Of a stretch of DNA of 64,000 bases, positions 46,599-57,101 are shown one piece after another (positions within the stretch are counted from its first letter, which is position 1; the number at the start of each line of letters is the position of its first letter). Below the pieces are notes generated by a model. It made no database searches, was not told the DNA's origin, and was given only the letters and a program-made list of their open reading frames with translations. A program made the position numbers and the translations under genes. The stretch lies in NCBI RefSeq assembly GCF_031581025.1, contig NZ_JAVLCA010000011.1, one strand, 5' to 3'. Origin of the DNA: Salibaculum sp031581025. Its GTDB lineage: Bacteria; Pseudomonadota; Alphaproteobacteria; Rhodobacterales; Rhodobacteraceae.

Positions 46599-47750
46599 CT
46601 ATTTCACGGAGCCGGCAAGCATGCCGCGCACCAAGTATTTCTGCATCGCGAAGAACACCACCAACGGCACCGCGATCGATACGAAGGCCGCCGTCGCGAG
46701 GATTTCCCAGTTGCCGCCGCGGGTGCCCAGAAGCTCAACGATCTTGTTGGTCATCACCGTGGTTTCGCCGCTGGCGTCGATCAGGAATACCTTGGCCACC
46801 AGCAGGTCGTTCCAGGTCCAGAGGAACTGGAAGATCGCGAAGCTGGCCAGTGCGGGGAAGGACAGCGGCAGGATGATCTTGGTGAAGATCTGGAACTCGG
46901 TCGCGCCGTCCACGCGGGCATTCTCGATGATGTCGCGCGGCAAGCCGACCATGTAATTTCGCAAGAGGTAGATCGCCAATGGCAGGCCAAAGGCGGTGTG
47001 GGCCAGCCAGACGCCCAGGTAGCCCTTGCCGATACCGATGCCCAGGTGCAAGCGGAGCAAGGGGATCAGCGCCAGTTGCAGAGGCACGACCAGCAGCCCC
47101 ACCACCATGGCGATCAGCAGCGCACGTCCCGGGAAATCCATCCAGGCCAGCGCATAGGCCGCGAAGGCCGCCACCACGATGGGGATGATCGTGGCCGGAA
47201 TTGTCACGGTCAGGGTGTTGAAAAAGGCCTTCGACATGCTGTCGGTGCTGTCGCCCGACAGCAGGACCTGTTCGTAATTGTCCAGGGTGAACTCCGGCGG
47301 GGCCTTGGCGGTGGCAAAGACCCGCTCGCCGCGGCCCGAGATATGCTCGTCCGTGCCGCGCCAGACGTAAGAACCGTCCTCCTCGACCGTCAGCGTGCCG
47401 TCATCGTCCATGTCGGCGGTCTCGCCCGCCTGGTAGGCCGAGATGTTGAGCGAGGATGTCCCCCAGGTGCTGATTATCTTCTCCGAGCCCTCTTCAAAAA
47501 GGTTGCCGGTGACCACGAACATGTCGCCGTCAGGAACGCGATTTTCCTCGGGGCTGGCCGTGCGCAGGACCTCGCTTTGTTCCGAGGCAGACAGCGAGGC
47601 CCACCAGCCCGAGGTGTTGATCTGGTCCACCGTGCGGAAGGACGAGATGAACAGGCCCAGCGTGGGAAAGACCCAGAGCAGCACCAGCGCCAGCGTGGCG
47701 ATATGCACCGCCCAGGTCAGGCTGGACTTGGTTCCGGCAACATTGTCCAT
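46599..47750 (-). CDS. aglG: Alpha-glucoside ABC transporter permease AglG with long extracytoplasmic insert
   Basis: 383 aa MalG-type permease. Helix 1 (about residues 14-37) is followed by a roughly 110-residue periplasmic insert (about 45-155) before the usual five helices; the EAA loop is IIENARVDGATEFQIFTKII. The insert contains DMDDDGTLTVEE (residues 113-124), which fits the EF-hand loop pattern Asp-x-Asp-x-Asp-Gly-x-Leu-x-x-x-Glu. Start shares one base with the aglF stop (TGATG). The long insert is characteristic of AglG compared with MalG. Confidence 0.93.
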   Translation of the reverse strand: MDNVAGTKSSLTWAVHIATLALVLLWVFPTLGLFISSFRTVDQINTSGWWASLSASEQSEVLRTASPEENRVPDGDMFVVTGNLFEEGSEKIISTWGTSSLNISAYQAGETADMDDDGTLTVEEDGSYVWRGTDEHISGRGERVFATAKAPPEFTLDNYEQVLLSGDSTDSMSKAFFNTLTVTIPATIIPIVVAAFAAYALAWMDFPGRALLIAMVVGLLVVPLQLALIPLLRLHLGIGIGKGYLGVWLAHTAFGLPLAIYLLRNYMVGLPRDIIENARVDGATEFQIFTKIILPLSFPALASFAIFQFLWTWNDLLVAKVFLIDASGETTVMTNKIVELLGTRGGNWEILATAAFVSIAVPLVVFFAMQKYLVRGMLAGSVK

Positions 47751-48982
47751 CAGCGCATCTCCTTGCGGGCGTTGTAGACGTTCCAGACCAGGATCGGAGA
47801 GACCAGAAGCATGATGACAATGGCACTGGCCGAGCCAACGCCCCAGTCATTCGCCCGGAACAGCTTGTCGAACATGTAATTGGCCAGAACCTGGGTTTCC
47901 CACTGGCCGTTGGTCATGGCGAACACGATGTCGAAGATCTTAAGCACGACCAGCGTGATCGTGGTCCAGACCACGACGATGGTGCCCATGATCTGCGGCA
48001 CCATGATCTGGAAGAAGACCTCGAAGGGATTGGCACCGTCCACGATGGCGGCCTCGATGGTTTCCTCGGGAATGCCGCGCAGGGCGGCCGAGAGGATCAC
48101 CATGGCAAAGCCGGTCTGGATCCAGATCAGCACGATCATCAGGAAGAAATTGTTGTAGAAGGGGATCGTCAGCCATTGCTGCGCCTCGCCATAGGGCAAC
48201 TGCATGGTGAAGATCTCGATCACCTGCCACAGTGAGGTGACCACGAGATAGGCGGCCCCCGCCACCCCGGCGATCCGCAGGACCGACCCGAAGCTGCTGT
48301 AGGAAGAGCCCCGCCCGAGGAAGGGCTTGAGGAGGATGTAGCCCACGTAGGCCACCATGGCGGCAAAGCTCAGCAGCACGATGGCCGGCAGCACCTTGAG
48401 CACGAGGAAACTGCCCGCACCGCCCTCGAACTGCAGCCAGATGGCGTTGAGCACACCGATCTGGGCCTGGTCCGCGGGGCGGGCGACATAGATCAGGCGG
48501 AAGATCACCGAGGCGCCGACGAAAGAAATCGCCATGGGCATGAAGATGATGGACTTTGCCGCGGCCCCCCACTTGATGCGGTCGGTCAGTTGCGCGGCCA
48601 GAAGGCCGAAGGCGGTCGAGGCCGCGGGCACCACGAAGAGCCACAGCATGTTGTTGCGCATGGCTTCCCAGAACTTGGTTTCGCCGAACATCTGCTGGTA
48701 GTTCGCCAGCCCGACGAAGCCCCCGTCCTGGTCGCGGTCGGTCAAGGACAGGCGCAGGGTCTCGACCACCGGATAAAGCAGGTAGAGGCTGAGGAACAGC
48801 ATTGCGGGCAACAGGAACAGCCAGGGGCGCACCTGGTTGGCGCGATTGATGTTCTGGCCCGCCTTCGGCCCCTTGGCCGGAAAGATGACCTTGTCGAGCA
48901 ACTGGTTGGAAAAATAGAAATATCCCAGACATCCACCGACCCCGATCAGGATCGTGATAAGTCCCTGTAGCGCTGGTGACAT
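47750..48982 (-). CDS. aglF: Alpha-glucoside ABC transporter permease AglF
   Basis: 410 aa MalF-type permease. An extra N-terminal helix (LITILIGVGGCLGYFYFSNQ), a short loop, then about six further helices and the EAA loop IEAAIVDGANPFEVFFQIMV. A periplasmic domain follows the second helix (SLTDRDQDGGFVGLANYQQM). Forms the channel with AglG. 99 bases downstream of aglE. Confidence 0.93.
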   Translation of the reverse strand: MSPALQGLITILIGVGGCLGYFYFSNQLLDKVIFPAKGPKAGQNINRANQVRPWLFLLPAMLFLSLYLLYPVVETLRLSLTDRDQDGGFVGLANYQQMFGETKFWEAMRNNMLWLFVVPAASTAFGLLAAQLTDRIKWGAAAKSIIFMPMAISFVGASVIFRLIYVARPADQAQIGVLNAIWLQFEGGAGSFLVLKVLPAIVLLSFAAMVAYVGYILLKPFLGRGSSYSSFGSVLRIAGVAGAAYLVVTSLWQVIEIFTMQLPYGEAQQWLTIPFYNNFFLMIVLIWIQTGFAMVILSAALRGIPEETIEAAIVDGANPFEVFFQIMVPQIMGTIVVVWTTITLVVLKIFDIVFAMTNGQWETQVLANYMFDKLFRANDWGVGSASAIVIMLLVSPILVWNVYNARKEMR

Positions 48983-49081
48983 GAGCCCCTCCCTGACGCG
49001 GCCGTCGCGGCGTTCCGGTCTTGCTGGGGACGGCCCGGCGCGGGGCCGGACCGTCCGAACTTTCGGTCCGGGCGGACCCGC

Positions 49082-50350
49082 TTACTTGAGCGAGTCCCAG
49101 CTGTCCTGGATGTCAGAGGCAACATCCTCGGCATCCGCGCCGCCGGCATAATCGACCATGCCGGTCCAGAAGGACCCGGCGCCGACACCGCCCGGCATCA
49201 GGTCGGAGGCGTCGAAGCGGAAGGTCGTCGCGTCGAGCAGGATGTCGTTCATCTTGGCGAGGGTGGGGTCCGCGAAGGTCGAGGTGTCGACGCCGGTGTG
49301 CGGTGTCAGAAAACCGCCCAGACCCATCCAGATCTCGTGGGCCTCAGGCGTCTGAAGGTACGCCATCAGGTCATGGGCCGCCTCGTTCTCGTTGGTGATG
49401 GCCCACATGGTGCCCGCGCCCAGGACCGGGGTGCCCAGGTCCTCGGCCTCGTAGGCCGGGAAGTAGAAGAAGTCGGCATCAAGCCCGACCTCGGTGCCCT
49501 CGGGGAAGAACGCGGGGATGAAGGACGCCTGACGGTGCATCATGCACTGCGGCGGGGCATCGAACAGGCCCTTGGGGCTGTCGCGGAAATCGGTCGAGGC
49601 CACGGCGTCAGACCCGCCGGCAACGTAATCGTCGTTGCGCGCGAAGTAACCGAATTCCTCGATCGCGTTCACCACCGGCTCGGCGTCGAAGGGCATCTCG
49701 TTGGTGACCCAGTCGTCGTAGACCTCCGGCGGCTGGGTGCGCAGCATCATGTCCTCGACCCAGTCGGTGGCCGGCCAGCCGGTGGCCCCGCCGGAGCCCA
49801 ACCCGATGCACCACGGGGTAAGGCCGTCCGCCGCCATCTGCTCGGTCAGGGCCTTGAGCTCTTTCATGGTTTCGGGGATGTCGTAGCCCGCATCCTCAAA
49901 GTTCTCGGGCACGTACCAGACAAGCGATTTCACATCGACCTTGTAGAACATGCCGTAGAGGTTTTCCTCGCCACTCGCGTTCTCGAACGTGCCGAGGTCG
50001 ACCCAGGACTGGCCGGCGGCGTAATTCTCACGCAGCCAGTCGGCGGTTCCGTCCCGCAGCGGGGTCAGAAAGCCATCCGACGCCATGTCCGAGGCCAGGC
50101 CGGGCTGCGGGAACACGGCGACGTTCGGGGCCGAGCCGGCCTCGGCATCGACCATGATCTGCTGTTCGAAGCTGTCCGAGCCGACGTAGCTGACGTCGTA
50201 GCCCGACTGCTCCTCGAAGGCGGCGAGCACGGTTTCGACCATTTCCTGGTCCGGTCCCAGCCAGGGACCGAAAACGGTCAGGTCCTGGGCCGAGGCCATC
50301 CCGGCGGTCAGGGCGACGGTCGCCGCACCGGTAAGCAGGGTCTGTTTCAT
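49082..50350 (-). CDS. aglE: Alpha-glucoside-binding periplasmic protein AglE
   Basis: 422 aa SBP family 1 protein. Signal peptide KQTLLTGAATVALTAGMASA, then QDLTVFGPWLGPDQEMVETV. Tryptophan-rich binding region (KSLVWYVPENFEDAGYDIPE; GGATGWPATDWVEDMMLRTQ) suits sugar stacking. ATG at 50348-50350 follows GGAGGATATTC; the frame is open 62 codons further but includes an AT-rich promoter segment. First gene of aglEFGAK; a perfect 12-bp palindrome lies 79 bases upstream. Confidence 0.94.
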   Translation of the reverse strand: MKQTLLTGAATVALTAGMASAQDLTVFGPWLGPDQEMVETVLAAFEEQSGYDVSYVGSDSFEQQIMVDAEAGSAPNVAVFPQPGLASDMASDGFLTPLRDGTADWLRENYAAGQSWVDLGTFENASGEENLYGMFYKVDVKSLVWYVPENFEDAGYDIPETMKELKALTEQMAADGLTPWCIGLGSGGATGWPATDWVEDMMLRTQPPEVYDDWVTNEMPFDAEPVVNAIEEFGYFARNDDYVAGGSDAVASTDFRDSPKGLFDAPPQCMMHRQASFIPAFFPEGTEVGLDADFFYFPAYEAEDLGTPVLGAGTMWAITNENEAAHDLMAYLQTPEAHEIWMGLGGFLTPHTGVDTSTFADPTLAKMNDILLDATTFRFDASDLMPGGVGAGSFWTGMVDYAGGADAEDVASDIQDSWDSLK

Positions 50351-50428
50351 GAATATCCTCCCAATTGCACGGAAACCGCGCGTAACTGCAGTCTTGAACG
50401 GGCGCAGGGCCGGTCCTCCGACTCGGCC

Positions 50429-50440
50429 CAAAGCGCTTTG
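50429..50440. promoter_or_regulatory. AglR (LacI-type) operator candidate upstream of aglE
   Basis: CAAAGCGCTTTG is a perfect 12-bp palindrome with the central CG step typical of LacI-family operators. It lies between the aglE start and the divergent aglR gene and shares its AAAGC core with a second site at 50581-50596. Confidence 0.7.
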
Positions 50441-50580
50441 AGTAACGTAGCTTTGTACCAAACGCGCCACCCTGTCAACGCTGCAAGCGCAGCACCATAA
50501 ATTCTGCACTTGCAAGGTATCCGACAGAATTTGCATTGATTTTTTGCGCGGGACAAGAAAGGATGCGCAACAAGCTGCGC

Positions 50581-50596
50581 TTCAAAGCGTTTTCAA
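50581..50596. promoter_or_regulatory. Second LacI-type operator candidate upstream of aglR
   Basis: TTCAAAGCGTTTTCAA is an imperfect 16-bp palindrome centred on CG; its halves read TTCAAAGC and, reversed, TTGAAAAC. It ends 22 bases before the aglR start, so binding could autorepress aglR, or loop DNA with the site 152 bases away. Confidence 0.65.
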
Positions 50597-50618
50597 TTCC
50601 TCACCCAAAAGCACGCCC

Positions 50619-51647
50619 ATGAACCTCAAGGAACTCTCTGCCAAGCTGAACCTATCGCCGACCACGGTGAGCCGGGCGCTCAACGGCTACCCCGAGGTCA
50701 AGGAAGAGACCCGGCGGCGCGTGCTGGACGCGGCCAGCCGCTATGATTACTCGCCCAACGCCCGCGCCCAGGGGCTGGCGACGGGACGGTCGCAGGCGAT
50801 CGGCCACGTGATTCCCCTTTCGACCAAGCACGAGATGGTGAACCCGGTCTTCGGCGACTTCATCGCCGGGGCGGGGGAAACCTATTCCAGCCACGGCTAC
50901 GAGATGCTCATCTCGGTGGTAGAGGACGACCGCACCGAAGACGCTTACCGGTCGCTCAAGCGGCGTGGTGTCGTCGACGGGGTCATCCTGCATGGCCCCC
51001 GCATGGAAGATTCGCGCGTTCCGATGCTGCAGGACCTGGGTCTGCCCTTCGTGGTGCACGGGCGCGCCTCGGGCCTGCCGCAGGACTATTCCTGGCTGGA
51101 CGTGAACAACCGTCGCGCCTTCCAGCGCGCCACGGACTTTCTGCTGGACCTCGGCCACCGCCGGATCGCGCTGATCAACGGGCTGGAGACGATGGATTTC
51201 GCCGCCCGCCGCCGCACGGGCTACGAGACGGCGCTGACCGCGCGCGGGTTCAACCCCGACCCGGCGCTGGAGGTCAGCGGCGAAATGACCGAGGCCATGG
51301 GCCATGTCTGCGCGCTCGACCTTCTGGACCGGCCGTTGCCGCCGACCGCCTTCCTGGTCTCGTCGATGATCAGCGCCATGGGCGTGCGCCGCGCGCTGGA
51401 GGATCGCGGCTTGCGCATGGGGCAGGATGTCTCCGTCATCACCCATGACGACGCCCTGTCCTATTTCACCAGCGGCGCCGATGTGCCGCTGTTCACCTCC
51501 ACACGATCTTCTGTGCGCGAGGCCGGTCGACAAGTGGCGCAAATGCTGATCGACAGGATAGACACGCCCGACGCCCCACCCCGGCAGGTGCTGATGGAGG
51601 CGGAACTGACGGTGGGCCGCTCGACCGGCCCCGCCCCGACAGAGTGA
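50619..51647 (+). CDS. aglR: LacI-family transcriptional regulator AglR
   Basis: 342 aa. N-terminal helix-turn-helix NLKELSAKLNLSPTTVSRAL followed by the hinge NGYPEVKEETRRRVLDAASR, then a periplasmic-binding-protein-like effector domain (VIPLSTKHEMVNPVFGDFIA; HRRIALINGLETMDFAARRR; TAFLVSSMISAMGVRRALED). The ATG at 50619 gives the standard LacI start; a longer frame from 50544 would translate the operator. Divergent from aglEFGAK, co-oriented and nearly overlapping with the GH1 gene. Predicted repressor relieved by alpha-glucosides. Confidence 0.93.
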   Translation: MNLKELSAKLNLSPTTVSRALNGYPEVKEETRRRVLDAASRYDYSPNARAQGLATGRSQAIGHVIPLSTKHEMVNPVFGDFIAGAGETYSSHGYEMLISVVEDDRTEDAYRSLKRRGVVDGVILHGPRMEDSRVPMLQDLGLPFVVHGRASGLPQDYSWLDVNNRRAFQRATDFLLDLGHRRIALINGLETMDFAARRRTGYETALTARGFNPDPALEVSGEMTEAMGHVCALDLLDRPLPPTAFLVSSMISAMGVRRALEDRGLRMGQDVSVITHDDALSYFTSGADVPLFTSTRSSVREAGRQVAQMLIDRIDTPDAPPRQVLMEAELTVGRSTGPAPTE

Positions 51648-51655
51648 GGACAGAG

Positions 51656-52981
51656 ATGGATTTCAACCGCTCCGACTTTCCCGAGGATTTCCTGTTCGGC
51701 GCCGCGACCGCCGCCTACCAGATTGAAGGATCGACCCATGGCGGCGCCGGGTCCTGTCACTGGGACAGCTTCGCACGGGTGCCCGGCAACGTGATCGGGG
51801 CCGAGGACGGGAGCCGGGCCTGTGACCACTATCTGCACTGGGAGGCGGACCTCGACCTGCTGCGCGCGGCCGGCATGGACGCCTACCGGTTCTCAACCTC
51901 CTGGGCGCGGGTCCTGCCCGAGGGGCGCGGGCCGGTGAACACCGAGGCACTGGATTTCTATGATCGGCTGGTCGACGGCATGCTGGAACGGGGGCTCAGG
52001 CCCTTCCACACGATCTATCATTGGGAAATGCCCTCGGCGCTGGCCGACCTGGGCGGCTGGACCAACCCGGACGTCCACAACTGGTTCGCCGAGTTCACGC
52101 AGGTCATCACCCGCCGCATCGGTGACCGCGTACACGCCACGGCCACGATCAACGAACCCTGGTGCGTGTCCTACCTGTCGCACTTCCTGGGCCATCACGC
52201 GCCCGGGCTGCGCGATATCCGCGCCACCGCGCGGGCGATGCACCATGTCCTCAAGGCGCATGGCGCGGCGATGGAAGTTCTGCGCGCCGAGGGGCGCGAA
52301 AACTGCGGGATCGTGTTGAACTTCGAGGCCGATGTCCCGGCCGAGGACGGCCCCGATCATGCCGCCGCCGCCGCCCGCCAGGACGCGATCATGAACCGCT
52401 GGTTCCTTGAGGGGATCACCCGCGGCAGCTACCCGCAAGAGGCTCTGGAGGGCCTGGAGCCGCATCTGCCCGCGGGCTGGCAGGACGACATGGCCGCGAT
52501 TTCGCAGCCGATCGACTGGCTGGGCGTGAACTACTACACGCGCGGTCTGATGCGGGCCATGCCCGACATGGCCTGGCCCGCGATGGACCCTGTGCCCGGC
52601 CCCCTGCCCAAGACACAGATGGGCTGGGAGGTCTTCCCCCAGGGGCTGGAGGACACGCTCACCCGGCTGTCGCGCGATTACGTCGGCGACCTGCCCGTCT
52701 ATGTCACCGAGAACGGCATGGCCTGGGACGATCATGTGATCGACGGCGCGGTCCATGACCCCGCGCGCATCAGCTACATCTCGGAGCACGTGGAGGCGAC
52801 ACATAACGCCATGGACAAGGGCACCAACGTGCGGGGCTTCTTCTACTGGTCCTTGCTGGACAACTACGAATGGGCCTTCGGCTATGAAAAGCGTTTCGGC
52901 ATGGTGCACGTGGACTACGAGACCATGACGCGCACGCCCAAGGCCTCGTTTCACGAGTTCGCCAAGGCACTGGGGCGGTAG
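51656..52981 (+). CDS. bglA: Beta-glucosidase, GH1 family
   Basis: 441 aa, complete GH1 enzyme. Opens with FPEDFLFGAATAAYQIEGST, the acid/base Glu167 in ATINEPWCVSY and the nucleophile Glu352 in VYVTENGMAW; sugar-site WSLLDNYEWAFGYEKRFGMV is near the end. No signal peptide, so cytoplasmic. ATG at 51656 follows GAGGACAGAG and lies 8 bases past the aglR stop; a GTG overlapping that stop (51644) is an alternative. It shares a transcript with aglR, suggesting that the imported substrate set includes beta-linked glucosides. Confidence 0.94.
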   Translation: MDFNRSDFPEDFLFGAATAAYQIEGSTHGGAGSCHWDSFARVPGNVIGAEDGSRACDHYLHWEADLDLLRAAGMDAYRFSTSWARVLPEGRGPVNTEALDFYDRLVDGMLERGLRPFHTIYHWEMPSALADLGGWTNPDVHNWFAEFTQVITRRIGDRVHATATINEPWCVSYLSHFLGHHAPGLRDIRATARAMHHVLKAHGAAMEVLRAEGRENCGIVLNFEADVPAEDGPDHAAAAARQDAIMNRWFLEGITRGSYPQEALEGLEPHLPAGWQDDMAAISQPIDWLGVNYYTRGLMRAMPDMAWPAMDPVPGPLPKTQMGWEVFPQGLEDTLTRLSRDYVGDLPVYVTENGMAWDDHVIDGAVHDPARISYISEHVEATHNAMDKGTNVRGFFYWSLLDNYEWAFGYEKRFGMVHVDYETMTRTPKASFHEFAKALGR

Positions 52982-53010
52982 CGGGCGCCCAAGGTTCCGC
53001 GGGGCCGAAC

Positions 53011-53062
53011 AAAAAAAAGGGCCCGATACAGAGAACAGACCGTCATGCCTGCCTCTGGCCCT
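53011..53062 (-). terminator. Terminator after the FAH-family gene
   Basis: On the minus strand, AGGGCC ... GGCCCT closes an extended hairpin with inner pairings (AGAG/CTCT, CAG/CTG), followed by at least seven T (seen as eight A at 53011-53018). It lies 24 bases beyond the FAH gene stop. Confidence 0.7.
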
Positions 53063-53085
53063 CTCGCAGGTCGCAGGCGTGGCGG

Positions 53086-53931
53086 CTATGAAGACGCCCG
53101 AACCTCCTGGCGCTGGGTGCCCAGCCCCTCGACCGTCACTTCCATGACATCCCCGGGCCGCAGGAAACGCTGCGGGCGCATGCCCATGCCCACGCCCGAG
53201 GGTGTACCGGTGGCAATGATGTCGCCCGGCTGCAGCACCATGAATTCGCTCAGGTGGCTGATGATCTCGGCCACCGGGAAGATCATGTCGGCGGTCGTCG
53301 ACTCCTGCACGGCCTCGCCGTTCAGGGTCAGGCTCAGCCCCAGCGCCTGGGGGTCGGGCACCTCGTCCGCCGTGACCAGCCAGGGGCCGACGGGGCCGAA
53401 GCCCGGGGCCGACTTGCCCTTGATCCACTGGCCGCCGCGGTCCAGCTGATAGCTGCGTTCCGAGATGTCGTTGATCACGCAATAGCCCGCGACATGCGCC
53501 AGCGCCTCGGCCGCGCCCACGCGGTAGGCCTCGCGTCCGATCACCACACCAAGCTCGACCTCCCAATCGGTCTTTTCGCTGCCCTCGGGAATGGTCAAAA
53601 GGTCGTCCGGCCCGGCCAGCGCCGAGACGGCCTTGGAAAAGACAATCGGCTCGGCCGGCGCGTCCTGGCCGGCTTCGGCGGCGTGCTTGGCGTAGTTCAG
53701 CCCGATGCAGAGGAAGTTCGGTACCCGCGCGAGACAGGCCCCGATACGGCCGGGCTGCGCCACCACCGGCAGGTCGTCCTGGTCGATCGCGGCCAGTTCG
53801 GCCAGCGCCTCGGTCGAGACGGTGGGCCCGGCGAAATCCGCCACGATGCCGCTCAGGTCGCGCACCCGGCCCTCCTTGTCCAACAGCCCGGGTTTCTCGG
53901 CGCCTAGATCTCCAAAACGCAGGAATTTCAT
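53086..53931 (-). CDS. Fumarylacetoacetate hydrolase-family protein
   Basis: 281 aa. N-terminal strand domain (MKFLRFGDLGAEKPGLLDKE) and a FAH catalytic domain from about residue 75: FLCIGLNYAKHAAEAGQDAP, the metal-binding acidic residues in DWEVELGVVIGREAY, then GRWIKGK-like GGQWIKGKSAPGFGPVGPWL and GDIIATGTPSGVGMG. Such enzymes are ureidoglycolate lyases, acylpyruvate hydrolases or 2-keto-acid hydratases; the substrate cannot be told from sequence alone. ATG 53929-53931 follows GGAGGAACAAAG. Stands alone with its own terminator. Confidence 0.88.
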   Translation of the reverse strand: MKFLRFGDLGAEKPGLLDKEGRVRDLSGIVADFAGPTVSTEALAELAAIDQDDLPVVAQPGRIGACLARVPNFLCIGLNYAKHAAEAGQDAPAEPIVFSKAVSALAGPDDLLTIPEGSEKTDWEVELGVVIGREAYRVGAAEALAHVAGYCVINDISERSYQLDRGGQWIKGKSAPGFGPVGPWLVTADEVPDPQALGLSLTLNGEAVQESTTADMIFPVAEIISHLSEFMVLQPGDIIATGTPSGVGMGMRPQRFLRPGDVMEVTVEGLGTQRQEVRASS

Positions 53932-54016
53932 CTTTGTTCCTCCTCTTGGCGCCCTCGCCGCGCCGGTGCTTGTCATCCTTGTAAGTAAAACGCGCGGCTC
54001 AAAAAGACAAACAGGC

Positions 54017-55269
54017 TCAGACGCCGCGCAGGCGCCCGGCGGCCAGGGCACTCAGCGCCACCATGACCGAGGCCGTGCCCAGCATCAGCGGCAAGCCCCC
54101 CAGCTGGTAAGTCAGCCCGGACAGCACCGTGCCCAGCAGCCGGCCGCCTGCATTGGCCATGTAGTAGAATCCCACGTCCATGGTCACGCGTTCGGCCTTG
54201 GTGAAGGCCAGGATCAGGTAGGAGTGCAGAGAGGAATTGATCGCGAAGAGCGCCCCGAAGACCAGCAGCCCCCCGACCAATGTGACCGTCAGCCAGCTCT
54301 GCGGCTGGCCCGCGGCCAGCGCCGCCCCGGTCAGGATCACCGGCACCGCCATGAGCGCCAGCGCCCAGCCGCGTGTCGCGCCCACCAGTTCCGCCTCGGG
54401 CCGCCGGTCGGCGCGCAGTAGGCGCGGGGCCGAAGCCTGCATCGCCCCGTAGAGGATGATCCAGACGGCCATGAATGTCCCGATCATGAAGAAGGCCGCA
54501 CGGTTGCCCGCTTCGCTGCCGTCCGACAGGACCGCGTAGAAGTAGACCGGCAGACCGACCACGAACCAGACATCCCGCGCACCGAACAGAAAGACCCGCG
54601 CCGCCGACAACCAATTGACGTTGGCGGAATCCGAGAAGACCTCGGAGAATTTCGCGCCCTTGCGGCCCGTTGGCAGACCCCTGGGCATGAAAAGCGCCAC
54701 CGCCAGCAGGATCACCGCCAGCACCGCCGCCATGCCCCAGACCGCGCCGATAAAGCCGACACCGCCCAGCAGCGCCGCGCCGAGCAGAAAGCCCATCCCC
54801 TTGACCGCGTTCTTGGATCCCGTCAGCACCGCGACCCAGCGGAACAAGCCCCCCTGTCCGGTGGGTGCCAGCAGCTTCACGGCGGATTTCGACGACATCT
54901 TGGCCAGGTCCTTGGCCACGCCCGAGGCCCCCTGCACCAGCATGACGTAGATCACCGACAGGGCCATGGCCCATTCGGGATCCAGCTGCGCCAGCGCGAC
55001 CAGCGCGATCACCTGCAAGCCCAACCCGGCATAGAGCGTCGAGGTCAGCCCGAAGCGCGCCGCGATCCAGCCGGCGCAGAGGTTCGTCACCATCCCCGCG
55101 ATTTCATAGAGCACGAAGAGATAGGCCAACTGCACCGGCGAAAAGCCCAGCGTGTGAAAATGCAACAGCACCAGCATACGCAGCGCGCCGTCGGTCAGCA
55201 TGAAGGCCCAGTACGCGGCGGTGACGGCGATATAGGCGGACAACCCTTCAGGGCGTTCGGTCGCAGCGG

Positions 55270-55273
<4 letters not shown>
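54017..55273 (-). CDS. arsJ: ArsJ organoarsenical efflux permease (MFS)
   Basis: 418 aa major-facilitator protein with about 11-12 membrane helices. The opening YIAVTAAYWAFMLTDGALRM, then LLHFHTLGFSPVQLAYLFVL and EIAGMVTNLCAGWIAARFGL match the ArsJ family. ArsJ exports 1-arseno-3-phosphoglycerate made by the co-encoded GAPDH, removing arsenate. Start ATG overlaps the gapdh stop by 4 bases. Last gene of arsRC-gapdh-arsJ; 85 bases separate it from the FAH-family gene. Confidence 0.92.
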
Positions 55274-56264
<991 letters not shown>

Positions 56265-56268
<4 letters not shown>

Positions 56269-57101
56269 GCGTCATCCTTGGTCTGGCCGATCTCGTCGAC
56301 GGCCTGTTGCAGGGACATCCGGTCGAGTTCCGGAAGCGGCAGCGCGGTCAAGGCCGAGATACGGCGATAGAGCCCGCCATAGGTGTTCTGGAAGGCGAGG
56401 CTCTTTTCGGCATCCGTGCCCTCGACCTTGACAGGGTCGGACATCCCCCAGTGGGCCGAGACCGGCTGGCCGCCCCAAGCGGGGCATTCTTCGTTGGCCG
56501 CCTGGTTGCAGACCGTGAAGACGAAGTCGAACCGTGGCGCGTCCTCGGCCTGGAACTCGGACATGTGCTTGGCGCGCAGGAGGCTCGTGTCATGGCCCTT
56601 CTGGTTCAGCACCTCGACCGCAAAGGGGTTGAGCTGCGATTTCGGCGTGGTCCCGGCCGAATAGGCCTCGAAGCGGTCGCCCGCCGTCTGGCGCAGGATG
56701 GATTCGGCAAAGATCGAGCGGGCCGAGTTGCCGGTGCAGAGAAACAGCACCCGGTATTTCCGGTCAGTATCCGTGGCCATGTCGGGCCTCCGTTGTTGGT
56801 CGGTTGTGCAAAGATCGACCCGGCCCCGGCAGCAATCCAGGAACAGATCATCGAAAAGGGTCTGCGCCACGTCCATCTCGACGGCGTAGCGCAACGAGGT
56901 TCCGTCACGCTGCGCGCTGATCAGCCCGGCCTGGGACAGGGCGGACAGATAGGCAGAGGTGGTGCTGGGCTTTGAATGGATGGCCTGCGCGATTTCCTGC
57001 GCCGGCACCCGGTCGGGATAGCGGCGCATGAGCAACCGGTAGACAGCCAGCCGTTGCGGGTGGCCGAGGGTCGCGAGTCGGGCCGGGCTTTCTTTTTCCA
57101 T
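56265..57101 (-). CDS. arsRC: ArsR-ArsC fusion: arsenic-sensing repressor joined to arsenate reductase
   Basis: 278 aa in two domains. Residues 1-100: ArsR-type winged helix (LATLGHPQRLAVYRLLMRRY; AQAIHSKPSTTSAYLSALSQ), ending with Cys90, Cys91 and Cys98 (DCCRGRVDLC), spaced like the arsenite triad Cys95/96/102 of Acidithiobacillus ArsR. Residues 115-278: low-molecular-weight phosphatase-like arsenate reductase with P-loop LFLCTGNSARSIFAES (Cys122, Arg128) and VCNQAANEECPAWGGQPVSA (Cys199, Cys206). First gene of a 4-base-overlap operon with gapdh and arsJ. An inverted repeat covers its start. Confidence 0.92.
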
